Shown here one piece after another: positions 9,799 to 18,423 of a stretch of DNA of 39,438 nucleotides. This stretch comes from RGIG8244 sp045639325 (GTDB taxonomy: Bacteria > Verrucomicrobiota > Lentisphaeria > Victivallales > UBA1829), in contig JAZUCU010000028.1 of assembly GCA_045639325.1 (NCBI GenBank), positions 1-39,438 on the forward strand, written 5' to 3'. Below the pieces are notes generated by a model. It was not told where the DNA came from and did no database searches. It worked only from the letters and a program-made list of their open reading frames with translations. A program made the translations under genes and the position numbers. Position 1 is the first letter of the stretch; each line of letters opens with the position of its first letter.

Positions 9799-10731
9799 AT
9801 GAAACATTTATTTTCTGTATTGGCTGGTGTTGTATTCCTGAGTGGTTTGTCTGCAGCGGATGACCCGATGGCTGAAATTATGGCTGTGACACAGAAGAAC
9901 AGTGTCACGGTGAAAGAAAAGCAGATTGATACAAAGGGTACGGATAAAATTCCGGTGAAACGCCGTTCCGTCTTTACGTTCAAAACGTCAGCGGGTGAAC
10001 GCCAGATTATTTACAATCGCTGGTTGAATAATCAGCCTGATTTCAAAGGCAAACATCCTTCTTTGAATTGGGAAGCCGGTGTTGGTTTTGGTGGCGGTCT
10101 TTTCGGTAACTGGTATGGAAACAATACCATCCGCGTGTTCATCAATGAAAGTGACGTGATGGCGAAAAGTCCGGCAGAAGTCAAATTTTCTGATGGCGAA
10201 CAGGGAGTCTTGACTCTGACCTGGGATCTGGGGTCAAAACGCACTCTTGCACTTGATTTCCGCGTTATGCCGGAAAATAATCGGGTATATTGTCAGATCC
10301 GCATGGATTTGAAGGATATGAATGTGAAATCCATCCGTGTGAACTTGCGCGGTTATCCGGGCGGATTTGCTCCTGCCTATAAAATGCCGTCCGAACGCTA
10401 TGGCATTGCGGATAAAGATATCACTTGCGCCATGGTCAAAAATAAGAGCGTACATTACACTTTGGCTCCGGAAGGTCAGTGGGCATTCTCCGGTGACAAG
10501 ATTGCAAAGAATGGTGCTATCGCTGCCATTTTTGACCCGGTTGGACCTCAGGGAAAAGCCACCATGAAGATTTCTTATTACGAAGGTGGTTTCAGCCTGA
10601 CTTATCCGGGAACCGTCCGCAAGATCGATCTTGGCTTGTATGCATTTACTCAGCAGAATGATGTTGCATTGGCAGCGTTCCGCGCCCGTGTTGCAAAGGA
10701 TATGCAAGAAATCAAAACGCTTTACAAGTGA
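9799..10731 (+). CDS. Secreted protein of unknown function
   Basis: 310 aa with a signal peptide (MKHLFSVLAGVVFLSGLSAA, cleavage near residues 19-20). I do not recognise the family. The mature part is rich in beta-strand patterns and aromatic/glycine stretches such as GVGFGGGLFGNWYG, and reads as a single periplasmic or exported beta domain, perhaps with a carbohydrate-binding-like fold. It lies 25 nt after the prepilin-like gene and 19 nt before the GH42-like gene, so it is almost certainly cotranscribed and works with them. No catalytic motif is visible. Confidence 0.7.
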   Translation: MKHLFSVLAGVVFLSGLSAADDPMAEIMAVTQKNSVTVKEKQIDTKGTDKIPVKRRSVFTFKTSAGERQIIYNRWLNNQPDFKGKHPSLNWEAGVGFGGGLFGNWYGNNTIRVFINESDVMAKSPAEVKFSDGEQGVLTLTWDLGSKRTLALDFRVMPENNRVYCQIRMDLKDMNVKSIRVNLRGYPGGFAPAYKMPSERYGIADKDITCAMVKNKSVHYTLAPEGQWAFSGDKIAKNGAIAAIFDPVGPQGKATMKISYYEGGFSLTYPGTVRKIDLGLYAFTQQNDVALAAFRARVAKDMQEIKTLYK

Positions 10732-10750
10732 TGAAAGAAAGACTTGATAT

Positions 10751-13700
10751 ATGAAAATTCTGTTTTCAATTCTCTCTGTTGTAACTGCAGTAACACTTTC
10801 CGCTGCACACCCGTTCGGATTGCGTGAGAATCAGCCTTACGGAATCATTTCCAGCAAATATGTAACGCCGCATGTCAAATGGGCAAAGCCGTTTGCCGGT
10901 GGAAAAATCAAAATCTTTGTCATGGCGCCGACTTTGACGCAGCGTGAAACGGTGGAACTGGCACAGCGTCTGGATGTGGATTATACGGTCTGGATGTCGA
11001 AAGGGTTCCATATTCTGCAGACTCCTCCCACTACGGACTGGTGCGGACTTTATTTCCGTGGTCCGGATACTGTAATTGCCGAGGCGTTGGAAAAGGGAAT
11101 GGCAAAGGAACATGATGTGTATGTTGTCGGCAAGATGGATTGGGATTATCTGCCGCCGAAGACGCAATTGGAAATTCTGCGCCGGGTATCCGCCGGTGCC
11201 GGTATTGTGTTCATCAATCCGGTGAAAGAACATAAGCATCATCAGATCATCAAAAAGCAGAAAGCGCTTGATACCTCCTTTATTACATCCGCCATGCCTG
11301 CAACTCTGATTCCCGGATTCAATGACTGGAAGACAACGGTCAATGCCTATGCTTTCGGCAAGGGCAGGGTGGTATTTATGGATTACGGGGAAAAAGTTTC
11401 TCTGCGTAATGCATATCACGGTTACGGAGGAAAAGACAACACCAATGCGCTGGTTCCGGATTGGAAATCTCATCAGGTTCTGAAGTCCAAATTCAACGCC
11501 GAATCTCCCAAAGTCAGCTGGAACTGTTACGACTTTGAAAGCCTGATTTATGAAGTCGGCTTTGAATACGGCATGGCACAGGTTGCCCGTGCTGTGATTT
11601 TTGCCGCCGGTAAAAATGCCGCAGACTTTACGGTGAACGTTCCGAAAAAAGTGAAAGCCGGCACAGCTGTACCCTTTACGGTTAATGGCAAATATAAAGC
11701 TGTTGTCCGTTCCGCTTCCGCTTACAGCAAACAGATGAATCTCGGCGCGGCCAAAAAGATTCCGGCACTCCCTGCGGGTGACTGGATTCTTGACGTATGG
11801 CAGCTGGATGACAGTAACCGGATCATCAACTGGAAGAGTATTTCATTCCAGGCAGAATCCCCGGTGAAAATCGCGGATATCACGCTGAATAAAACCATAC
11901 ATAAACCTTTGGAAAAAGTGGCTGGTAAAATCACCTTCTCCGCTCCGGTCAAACAGGGCGAAGTTCAGGTGCGCATGTATGACAATCTGGGCAGAGAAGT
12001 TGCAAAGCCGGGCAAAGTCAAAGTTTCCGGTAACAGTGCGGCGTTTGATTTGCAGCCGGAAATGGTGGATGTGACATTGCATCGTATCGAAGCAAAAGTG
12101 ATCCGCAGCGGGAAGACCATTGCACAAAAAGACCGTTTCTTCCCGGTACAATATTTCCGTTTGCGCCGTTTTGTGGATGTTATCTGGGGGAATACCTGGA
12201 ATACCGCTCTGACCCATTTGAATATGCGCCGCATGGCAGAAGAAGATGCGGTGGATATTATGCTGCTTCCCTGGAGTTACGCTCCCAGTGTTCATAATAC
12301 GGTTCGTTACAACATGGGTGTGTTGGCATATCCGGCACGTTACGGTCACTTGTCCGGCGATAAGAATAACATTGTCCGCAAACGTCCCGGAGACGGCGGT
12401 TGTCTGTTTGATCCTTTCACACTCAAAATGCGCGATAAGGAATGGCAGGGCTTCTCCGATACGTTCACATCATACGCACCGGTCGGTTATACCATGGGGG
12501 ATGAGACGATTTATTCCACGAACAATGACATTTGTTTCTGTCAGTACTGTCTGGTGGAATTGCGTAAATTCCTGAAGACTCAATATAAAGACATTCAGGA
12601 TCTCAACAAGTATTACAAGACCGCATACAAGAGTTTTGATGAAGTCGTTCCTCTGACTTTCAAGCAGTCTCTTGATTCCAAAAATTATGCTTCCTGGATC
12701 GATCACCGCCGTATGGCATCCATCACCCTTGCCAAACATTACAAAGCAGCACAGAATTTCTTCCGTTCCAAAGGCGATACGACATCCCATGTGGGGTATG
12801 ACGGTATTCAGGGGAACACCAGACCAAATCAGGGCTGTGATATTCCGCTCCTGATGGACCACATGGATCTTTTGAACGTTTACAATTACGGCAACACGGC
12901 AACTGCCCGTATGCTCGGAGACTTTGCGCCGAAAGGTTCTCTGTGCGGTGCCTGGTACGGTTCTTACGGGGAAAGCAATACCATCAGTTACAATACGGCG
13001 GAATTCTGCCATAACTTCCCGTACGAAACATTGTTCAACGGCTTGCGGGCAAGCTGGTTCTGGGTCGTCTCCTCTCCCGGATCTGTTTCCGGATATGCGG
13101 CTGACCTGACACCCCTGCCTTACTTTGCAGCCCGTACGAAATCGCTGAAAGAGATCCGGACCGGGATTGCCGACCTGATTCTGGATGCGACACCGGAAGA
13201 TGACCCGATTCTGGTTGTTTATTCCGATCCTTCCCGTATTGCCAACAGCTTGTTCATGAACAGCAAGAAACAATATTCCGGCGAAGAATTTGTGGACAGC
13301 CTGAACAGCATTGATACGGCACTGGAAGATTCCGGTTTCTCCTATCGTTATATTGTTCCCGATGATCTGAAGAAACAGATCAAAAATGCCAAAGTGGTCG
13401 TTTTGCCTTATGTTATTCTGTTGAACGATGACGATGCAGAACTGCTCCGCAACTTCGTGAAAAACGGCGGTATCGTTGTTTCCAACGTTGTCCCCGGCAA
13501 ACTGGGGGATCACGGTGCGATTCGTGAAAAACCGCTGCTGGCGGATGTGTTCCCCGCAGAAAAAGGCGTTAAAGCATTCGGCAAAGGTTATTTCATTCAG
13601 CTGGGCAGCAAACTGCTCCATAAATATCGCGAAACACGCGGTCATGACAGTTCCTGGAAGCAGCGTATGCCTCTTGCCGGTCTGGAACTCGGTAAAATGC

Positions 13701-14281
13701 TGGCACAGGCCGGTTATACGCCCCGGGTGAAATTGTCCCCCGCCAATTCCAAACAGCAAGTCCCGCCGACATACCGTTACGGCTTCCGCAACGGCAATGT
13801 GCATTACATCGGCTTGCTGCGTGACTTCTATCTCCATGACACTGCGGCGTACAAGATGAATCTGACCCTGCCGGTTGCCGGACACGTTTATGAAGTCCGC
13901 ACGAACCGTTATCTCGGCAAAGTCAGCAAACTCACTTACACGCAGGATTGGCATGTGAATCTGTTCGCAGTCCTCCCGGCAAAAGTGACCGGTGTTGCAG
14001 TCAATGTTCCCTCCGCCGCCAAACCGGGCAGCAAGGTGAAAGTTTCTGCTCAGCTCCGTGTGACTGATGGCAAAATGCCGTCTGCTGGAGCCTATATGCT
14101 GACGGTGAAAGATTCTTCCGGCAAACTGCTGAAAGAACATGAACGGACCCTTTCCGCTGTCAACGGCAAAGCTTCGGCGGAATTTACCTTTGCCTACAAT
14201 CAGAAGAAAGGGAAATATACGGTAATCTTCCGTGATACCGTCAGCGGCATCACCGGCAGTGCAAAGATTGAGGTGAAATGA
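10751..14281 (+). CDS. Large secreted GH42-like (beta-galactosidase-type) protein
   Basis: 1176 aa with a signal peptide (residues 1-19). Residues ~50-290 resemble an amidotransferase/ThuA-like Rossmann domain (AGAGIVFINPV). Residues ~370-460 are an Ig-like beta domain. Residues ~470-800 form a GH42-like barrel: MGDET with Glu585 as a candidate acid/base, a CFCQYC cysteine cluster (595-600), and the GH42 signature region FLKTQYKDIQDLNKYYKTAY followed by KSFDEV. Residues ~815-1000 resemble the GH42 beta-galactosidase trimerisation domain (DDPILVVYSD). The end is another beta-sandwich. Substrate and activity are inferred. The nucleophile is not certain, so a non-catalytic role is possible. The stop overlaps the next start (ATGA). 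Confidence 0.75.
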   Translation: MKILFSILSVVTAVTLSAAHPFGLRENQPYGIISSKYVTPHVKWAKPFAGGKIKIFVMAPTLTQRETVELAQRLDVDYTVWMSKGFHILQTPPTTDWCGLYFRGPDTVIAEALEKGMAKEHDVYVVGKMDWDYLPPKTQLEILRRVSAGAGIVFINPVKEHKHHQIIKKQKALDTSFITSAMPATLIPGFNDWKTTVNAYAFGKGRVVFMDYGEKVSLRNAYHGYGGKDNTNALVPDWKSHQVLKSKFNAESPKVSWNCYDFESLIYEVGFEYGMAQVARAVIFAAGKNAADFTVNVPKKVKAGTAVPFTVNGKYKAVVRSASAYSKQMNLGAAKKIPALPAGDWILDVWQLDDSNRIINWKSISFQAESPVKIADITLNKTIHKPLEKVAGKITFSAPVKQGEVQVRMYDNLGREVAKPGKVKVSGNSAAFDLQPEMVDVTLHRIEAKVIRSGKTIAQKDRFFPVQYFRLRRFVDVIWGNTWNTALTHLNMRRMAEEDAVDIMLLPWSYAPSVHNTVRYNMGVLAYPARYGHLSGDKNNIVRKRPGDGGCLFDPFTLKMRDKEWQGFSDTFTSYAPVGYTMGDETIYSTNNDICFCQYCLVELRKFLKTQYKDIQDLNKYYKTAYKSFDEVVPLTFKQSLDSKNYASWIDHRRMASITLAKHYKAAQNFFRSKGDTTSHVGYDGIQGNTRPNQGCDIPLLMDHMDLLNVYNYGNTATARMLGDFAPKGSLCGAWYGSYGESNTISYNTAEFCHNFPYETLFNGLRASWFWVVSSPGSVSGYAADLTPLPYFAARTKSLKEIRTGIADLILDATPEDDPILVVYSDPSRIANSLFMNSKKQYSGEEFVDSLNSIDTALEDSGFSYRYIVPDDLKKQIKNAKVVVLPYVILLNDDDAELLRNFVKNGGIVVSNVVPGKLGDHGAIREKPLLADVFPAEKGVKAFGKGYFIQLGSKLLHKYRETRGHDSSWKQRMPLAGLELGKMLAQAGYTPRVKLSPANSKQQVPPTYRYGFRNGNVHYIGLLRDFYLHDTAAYKMNLTLPVAGHVYEVRTNRYLGKVSKLTYTQDWHVNLFAVLPAKVTGVAVNVPSAAKPGSKVKVSAQLRVTDGKMPSAGAYMLTVKDSSGKLLKEHERTLSAVNGKASAEFTFAYNQKKGKYTVIFRDTVSGITGSAKIEVK

Positions 14282-15144
14282 TGCGGTTGAATTTCAAGCT
14301 GATTTTCTGTTTGTTGCCTGTGCTGCTTTGTACTGTTATGGTACAAGCGGCAGAGCAATATTTTCCTCTGGTGATTGCACCCTTCGCAGCGGATGCGGCG
14401 GACCCGTTCAAGAACTCCAACCCCACGCAGGAGTTTGTGGAACAGAGTAATATCCCCGCCGGGGTGAAAGCTCCGGTTCGGACTGTAGTTTATGCGGCAT
14501 TTGATCATAAGAACATCTATTTCAAATATGTAATGGAACAGGTGGACGATCATGATATGGTTGAATTGTTTATCTCTTCGGGGAGCAATCACCATAACTA
14601 TCTGCAGGTGTACCTTTCTGTAAAAAATCCGCAAAGTTTCTCCACGATCCGGACTGCTATTGCAGAGCCGGAAATGAAGAAATTCGTTAAGCAGCGGATT
14701 GAGGGGAAAGGCACGAAACGGATTTTGTATCTGACTCTGGATCGTGCCGGATTCCCGGAATTGACGGAAGATGATTTTATCCGTGTGAATTTCAACCGTA
14801 CGGTTGTTGCACCCAAGTTGAGCCATACCTGCTGGAGTAATACGATCAACGGTTTTCAGCAGCCGGACCGTTTCGGTTGGATGATTCTCCGTTCCGAGAA
14901 AGATTTCTGCAAAAAATATTTTGCTGTGAAATTGCAGGAGGAATTGGATTTGATCCGGAAATATGATGCTTATGCACCGGGTTATCTGGATCGTACTTTG
15001 ATGCAGAATATCGAAAAAGCCCGGCGGGAATTTTTGAATAATCCCACGCTTTCTGCGGGTGGAAAATTGACTTCTCAAGTTGTGGTGTTGCGTGCCAGAT
15101 TCACGGAACTTCTGATTCAAAATCAATTTCAGCCGAAAAAATAA
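14278..15144 (+). CDS. Secreted CBM9-like (DOMON-type) carbohydrate-binding protein
   Basis: 288 aa with a signal peptide ending near VQAAEQ (residues 22-26). Residues ~40-205 look like a CBM9-like domain: VYAAFDHKNIYFKY, then DMVELFIS, LQVYLSVKN and VNFNRTVVAP, ending with FGWMIL, a pattern shared with the family-9 domains often attached to xylanases and lyases. The last ~80 residues are helical and charged. Its start overlaps the GH42-like stop by four bases (ATG 14278; an ATG at 14281 is also possible), which implies translational coupling. Probable role: binding the glycan attacked by the upstream enzyme. Confidence 0.75.
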   Translation: MMRLNFKLIFCLLPVLLCTVMVQAAEQYFPLVIAPFAADAADPFKNSNPTQEFVEQSNIPAGVKAPVRTVVYAAFDHKNIYFKYVMEQVDDHDMVELFISSGSNHHNYLQVYLSVKNPQSFSTIRTAIAEPEMKKFVKQRIEGKGTKRILYLTLDRAGFPELTEDDFIRVNFNRTVVAPKLSHTCWSNTINGFQQPDRFGWMILRSEKDFCKKYFAVKLQEELDLIRKYDAYAPGYLDRTLMQNIEKARREFLNNPTLSAGGKLTSQVVVLRARFTELLIQNQFQPKK

Positions 15145-15170
15145 TTCCGTATTTCTTTCGACACAAAAAA

Positions 15171-15204
15171 GCCTTGTGTGCAGTTCAATCCATACACACA
15201 AGGC
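15171..15204. terminator. Bidirectional intrinsic terminator
   Basis: GCCTTGTGTG (15171-15180) pairs perfectly with CACACAAGGC (15195-15204). An A-run precedes it and a T-run follows, so it can stop transcription from both the CBM9-like gene and the convergent esterase gene. Confidence 0.9.
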
Positions 15205-15211
15205 ATTTTTT

Positions 15212-15994
15212 TTATTTCGCAGTCCGATATTTTTCTGCAAAACGATACATATAGGGCGCGGCACAATCCACAACCATAAAGCAATGGCGAACGTCCATGA
15301 AGGTGTAACATTCCACATCCGTATGCCCCACGGCTTTCAGAGAGGCGATGAAGAATTGATTTTCTTCCGGACGGGCAGGCAGATCCATGCCGGGTGCACC
15401 GGTCGCACACAGAATCGGCGGGAGATCTTTGGAAACATAGAACAGCGGCGCATATTCGTCAATGACCGGCATCGGTTCTCTTGCTCCGTAGTTCAGTGCA
15501 TGCTTGACGTGGAAGTGAGTGGTCATCTGACCGCTTGCCAGGAGCAGAGTCAGGAGCTTTTTGTGATCGACTCCGTATTTACCCAGCAGCGCGGGATTCA
15601 TACCGACCAGGGCGGCCAGGTATGCTCCGGCGGACATGCCGCCGATGGAAATGGCATTGGGATTGATGCCCCATTCTTCTGCATGAAGAAATACTTCTGC
15701 AACCGCTTTTGCCGCATCATCAATCACATCCTGCGGAGTGACGGCGGGACAAAGGCGGTAGCGGACGAGTATCATGACGTATTTGCCATCGCGGAATGTC
15801 ATGGGGAATTCGGGCAGATCTTCATTGGTCAGACCGCCGCCATGGAACCAGACGATTGCGGGGGCATTACCGGTGGATTTTACGGGTTGATAGATATGGA
15901 GAACGGTTTCTTCCATATCCGGTTCGCGATAATAGAATTTTTCTTCCGGCCGATAAAGTCCGTCGGAAAAATTGAGTTCATGTTGCCAAGCCAT
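15212..15994 (-). CDS. Alpha/beta-hydrolase, HSL/BD-FAE-like esterase
   Basis: 260 aa, no signal peptide, so probably cytoplasmic. Motifs of hormone-sensitive-lipase-type esterases are complete: HGGG oxyanion hole (51-54), GMSAG nucleophile elbow with Ser121, a candidate acidic residue Asp204, and His237 in DVRHCF. The family hydrolyses short acyl esters, including acetylated or feruloylated sugars. It follows the cupin gene on the same strand, with a hairpin between them, and has AAAGG eight nt before its ATG. A role in deacylating imported oligosaccharides fits the neighbourhood but is inference. Confidence 0.8.
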   Translation of the reverse strand: MAWQHELNFSDGLYRPEEKFYYREPDMEETVLHIYQPVKSTGNAPAIVWFHGGGLTNEDLPEFPMTFRDGKYVMILVRYRLCPAVTPQDVIDDAAKAVAEVFLHAEEWGINPNAISIGGMSAGAYLAALVGMNPALLGKYGVDHKKLLTLLLASGQMTTHFHVKHALNYGAREPMPVIDEYAPLFYVSKDLPPILCATGAPGMDLPARPEENQFFIASLKAVGHTDVECYTFMDVRHCFMVVDCAAPYMYRFAEKYRTAK

Positions 15995-16018
15995 AATACA
16001 GCCTTTCAGTAAAAAGAA

Positions 16019-16036
16019 GCCGCATGGGAATGCGGC
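16019..16036 (-). terminator. Intrinsic terminator between the cupin and esterase genes
   Basis: GCCGCAT (16019-16025) pairs with ATGCGGC (16030-16036) around a 4-nt loop. On the minus strand the hairpin is followed by TTCTTTTT, a short U-rich tail. It would end most transcripts of the cupin gene just 25 nt before the esterase ATG, leaving little room for a separate promoter. Confidence 0.7.
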
Positions 16037-16075
16037 ATCTTGAATTTTCAGAAAAAAGAGAATTTATTTATGTCC

Positions 16076-16573
16076 TCAGTATTCGATCTGAACCTGATCT
16101 GCTTCCGGAATTGCATAGCAGATGCAGTCATTGATGTATGCTCTTTCGGGGAGAACGATCATCACATCCAGCACGTCATCGAGGGCAAAAGCGGCATGAT
16201 GCCATACGCCGGGGCGGACGTTGAGGATTGTGCCGCGGGGGACAAAGAAGACTTCGATTTTGTCTGTGGGGACGTGGTCGGAGCAGTCAGCGGGAGCGAC
16301 CCAGACGAGAGAATCGCCGGAGAGCGGCATGCAGACTTCGCAAGTATGGTTATGATATTCGCCGGCATCGATGATGAGGGGGCGTTTTTTCATGCGGCAT
16401 GTGGAGAAACTGGGGTTGCCCCCGAAGAGTTCCTGCTGAACCATATCGCGATAGAAACAAATGGTAGCATCTTTGGGACCTGTGGATTCTGCATCGGGAT
16501 TGATGAGAGCTGCATAGGAACCATACTTTTTGAAACTTTCGGCGGAGAGCTGCTGAACTTTTACAGTTTTCAT
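16076..16573 (-). CDS. Cupin of the ureidoglycolate lyase (AllA)/DUF4867 type
   Basis: 165 aa with a single jelly-roll cupin. Candidate metal or catalytic residues are in HNHTCE (His74, His76, Glu79), and the family-typical RPGVWHHAAF (120-129) is present. AllA enzymes release urea from ureidoglycolate, and DUF4867 relatives have no settled function. No other allantoin or purine catabolism gene is nearby, so a sugar-related role is at least as likely given the adjacent esterase. CGAAAGGA precedes the start by a suitable distance, and a promoter lies at 16611-16638. Confidence 0.7.
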   Translation of the reverse strand: MKTVKVQQLSAESFKKYGSYAALINPDAESTGPKDATICFYRDMVQQELFGGNPSFSTCRMKKRPLIIDAGEYHNHTCEVCMPLSGDSLVWVAPADCSDHVPTDKIEVFFVPRGTILNVRPGVWHHAAFALDDVLDVMIVLPERAYINDCICYAIPEADQVQIEY

Positions 16574-16610
16574 GATAATATCCTTTCGTGGAAAATTAGA
16601 TGTTTTCTGT

Positions 16611-16638
16611 AAAATAGCACGTGTTTGAGAAACTTCAA
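16611..16638 (-). promoter_or_regulatory. Promoter of the cupin gene (extended -10)
   Basis: On the minus strand TTGAAG (16638-16633), 16-bp spacer, TATTTT (16616-16611) with TGC just before the -10. Confidence 0.55.
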
Positions 16639-16682
16639 GTGCAGAAGGGATAAGAAAGTTTAAAAAATTATACTACTGCTAT

Positions 16683-16710
16683 TTGCATTTCTTTTTCTCC
16701 GTGCTAATGT
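16683..16710 (+). promoter_or_regulatory. Promoter of the Nif11-like/cyclophilin operon (extended -10)
   Basis: TTGCAT (16683-16688), 16-bp spacer, TAATGT (16705-16710) with TGC immediately upstream. It lies 37 nt before the Nif11-like ATG. Confidence 0.6.
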
Positions 16711-16747
16711 ATGGTTGTATCAAAACCAACGAAAGGAACAGAAAATT

Positions 16748-17041
16748 ATGTCTATTGAAAGTGCAAAAGCATTTTGTGTCCGTATGATGAGTGATGATGA
16801 ATTCCGTGGAAAAATCGGTTCTGCCGAAACTGCAAATGTGATTCAGGATCTGGTTAAGGCTGAACGTTATGATTTCTCCAAAAACGATCTGCGCAAAGTT
16901 ATCAGCGAAATCATCGGCAAAAACATCGAACCCGAAGAACTCACAGCTATGGTTTGTGAAGTTTATGAAAGCGAAATCAAAGCTCAGGGCGGTACCGGTT
17001 CCGCTCAGGCTGTCGCTGACTGGCTTGGCAGTCTCGCATAA
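16748..17041 (+). CDS. Nif11-like small protein with a double-glycine site
   Basis: 97 aa from the ATG at 16748, with AGGA ten nt upstream; the upstream in-frame start at 16715 would lie inside the leader. Residues 1-52 fit the Nif11-like leader pattern: an N-terminal SAKAFC helix, DDEFRGKI, then YDFSKNDLRKVI. In several bacteria such domains are leaders of ribosomally made, modified peptides. A Gly-Gly at 81-82 could be a protease/exporter cleavage site releasing the 15-residue tail TGSAQAVADWLGSLA. That tail lacks cysteine, and no modifying enzyme or exporter is near, so a stand-alone regulatory or structural role remains possible. The next gene, 36 nt downstream, is a prolyl isomerase. Confidence 0.7.
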   Translation: MSIESAKAFCVRMMSDDEFRGKIGSAETANVIQDLVKAERYDFSKNDLRKVISEIIGKNIEPEELTAMVCEVYESEIKAQGGTGSAQAVADWLGSLA

Positions 17042-17077
17042 TTATTACCCCGTGAAGTAAAGGAAAGAAAGTAATTT

Positions 17078-17578
17078 ATGGGTACAAAAGTCTGTTTGGA
17101 AACATCTATGGGAAGTATCAAGCTGGAACTCTTTGATGAAGAGGCTCCCATCACCGTGAAAAATTTCCTGCGTTATGTGGATGAAAGACATTATGATGGT
17201 ACTATTTTTCACCGCGTCATCCAGGGATTCATGATTCAGGGCGGCGGTATGGATTTCGATCTCTTCGAAATGCCCGTCCATGAACCGATCAAGAATGAAG
17301 CCGGCAACGGCCTTTCCAACCTGGTCGGAACCATTGCCATGGCACGTACATCGGTTGTTGACAGCGCAACGGCTCAGTTCTTCATCAATGTAGCGGATAA
17401 TACTTTCCTGGATCATCAGAATGATACCCCCCGCGGTTTCGGCTATTGCGTGTTCGGCAAAGTCTTTGAAGGCATGGATGTCGTACACAAAATCGAAGTC
17501 GTGGATACCACAAGTCACGGTTATCACGATGACGTCCCCGTTGATACCGTAACGATCCGCAAGGCATACCGCCTCTGA
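17078..17578 (+). CDS. ppiB: Cyclophilin-type peptidyl-prolyl cis-trans isomerase
   Basis: 166 aa, no signal peptide, so a cytoplasmic PpiB-type enzyme. It has the cyclophilin core FHRVIQGFMIQGG (44-56) with the catalytic Arg46, then AMAR, the QFFIN strand and FGKVFEGMDVV, all in the usual order and at normal family length. It catalyses proline isomerisation during protein folding. It shares a promoter with the Nif11-like gene and is followed by a strong terminator, giving a two-gene operon. Confidence 0.95.
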   Translation: MGTKVCLETSMGSIKLELFDEEAPITVKNFLRYVDERHYDGTIFHRVIQGFMIQGGGMDFDLFEMPVHEPIKNEAGNGLSNLVGTIAMARTSVVDSATAQFFINVADNTFLDHQNDTPRGFGYCVFGKVFEGMDVVHKIEVVDTTSHGYHDDVPVDTVTIRKAYRL

Positions 17579-17600
17579 TCGGTCTGTATTCAACAGCAAC

Positions 17601-17647
17601 AAAAAACACGTTTCAACTGCTTGATTGCAAATTGAAACGTGTTTTTT
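17601..17647. terminator. Bidirectional intrinsic terminator
   Basis: A perfect 16-bp stem (17601-17616 with 17632-17647), including A6/T6 ends, surrounds a 15-nt loop. It lies between convergent genes ending at 17578 and 17672. Confidence 0.9.
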
Positions 17648-17671
17648 TATTTGTCCGACAGGGGCTTTTTA

Positions 17672-18382
17672 TTATTCCGCAGGCTCGGGATCATAGAGAA
17701 GACAGGAACAGTTGTCGCAGTGAACAAGGTTGCCTTTCTTTGCTTCGTTCTGCGTCATGGGCGGCAAACCAAGACTGCAATTGGAGCACAAGCCGTTCTG
17801 TATTTTTCCGACCGGTTCACCTTTGCCGGATGCGAGGAGTCTCTTATAAATTTCCAGCGTTGTCTGTGCCACTTTCTTTTCCAGCTGTTTGGATTCGGCG
17901 GATTTTTCTGTGACTTCTTTCAGAATGGTTTCTTTCAGCGCATCCAGTTCCAACACTTCTTTTTTGACGGTTCTGCCGGTCGCGCGGTAATGACGGGTCG
18001 CTTTTTCCAGGTGTGCGTTTGCTTTTTCCAGATTATCCATTGCAGTGAGAGTTTGTTCTTCCAGATCGGCAATGGCTTTTTCTGTTGTGGCGATTTCGCT
18101 CATGATATTGTTATAATCGGAAACTTTCTTGACGGTTCCGGATTGGACGCGTACATCCTGCAGGTGAGCCTTTTTTGCAGCGGTATCCCCTTCGAGGGAT
18201 TTGATTTGCAGTTCCAGTTTTTTGACGATATTTTCTGCTTTTGCCAATGCGGTTCTGACGACTTCGAATTCCGCGACGAGTTCGGCACGTTCCGCGGGAA
18301 GGCTTTTGTAACGTTTTTCCAATTCTCTGAGTCGCATATCGACTTCCTGCAAAGCGAGAAGGTCAAGAATAGTTCTTTTCAT
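17672..18382 (-). CDS. Coiled-coil protein with C4 zinc ribbon (COG1579/DUF164 type)
   Basis: 236 aa. Residues ~10-180 are a long antiparallel coiled coil with heptads rich in Glu/Lys/Leu. The C-terminus carries two CxxC knuckles (C199/C202 and C222/C225) that would bind one zinc ion. This architecture is typical of the widespread CT398-like family, whose members have been linked to flagellar or secretion ATPases and to RNA-related roles; the function is not settled. It is divergent from pilT, and a type IV pilus or secretion connection is an attractive guess only. Confidence 0.85.
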   Translation of the reverse strand: MKRTILDLLALQEVDMRLRELEKRYKSLPAERAELVAEFEVVRTALAKAENIVKKLELQIKSLEGDTAAKKAHLQDVRVQSGTVKKVSDYNNIMSEIATTEKAIADLEEQTLTAMDNLEKANAHLEKATRHYRATGRTVKKEVLELDALKETILKEVTEKSAESKQLEKKVAQTTLEIYKRLLASGKGEPVGKIQNGLCSNCSLGLPPMTQNEAKKGNLVHCDNCSCLLYDPEPAE

Positions 18383-18423
18383 AATTCACAGCTCCATTTC
18401 CAAATGTTAATCCGTTATATGGC

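Noticed and set aside
12470..14140. 556-aa minus-strand frame opposite the GH42-like gene, and a 372-aa one at 14200-15318
   Set aside because: Low-plausibility composition, no ribosome-binding site or motif, and fully covered by well-supported plus-strand genes.
16076..16573. Firm assignment as ureidoglycolate lyase (allA)
   Set aside because: Cupin motifs fit, but no allantoin pathway genes are present and DUF4867 relatives have undefined functions, so no gene symbol was given.
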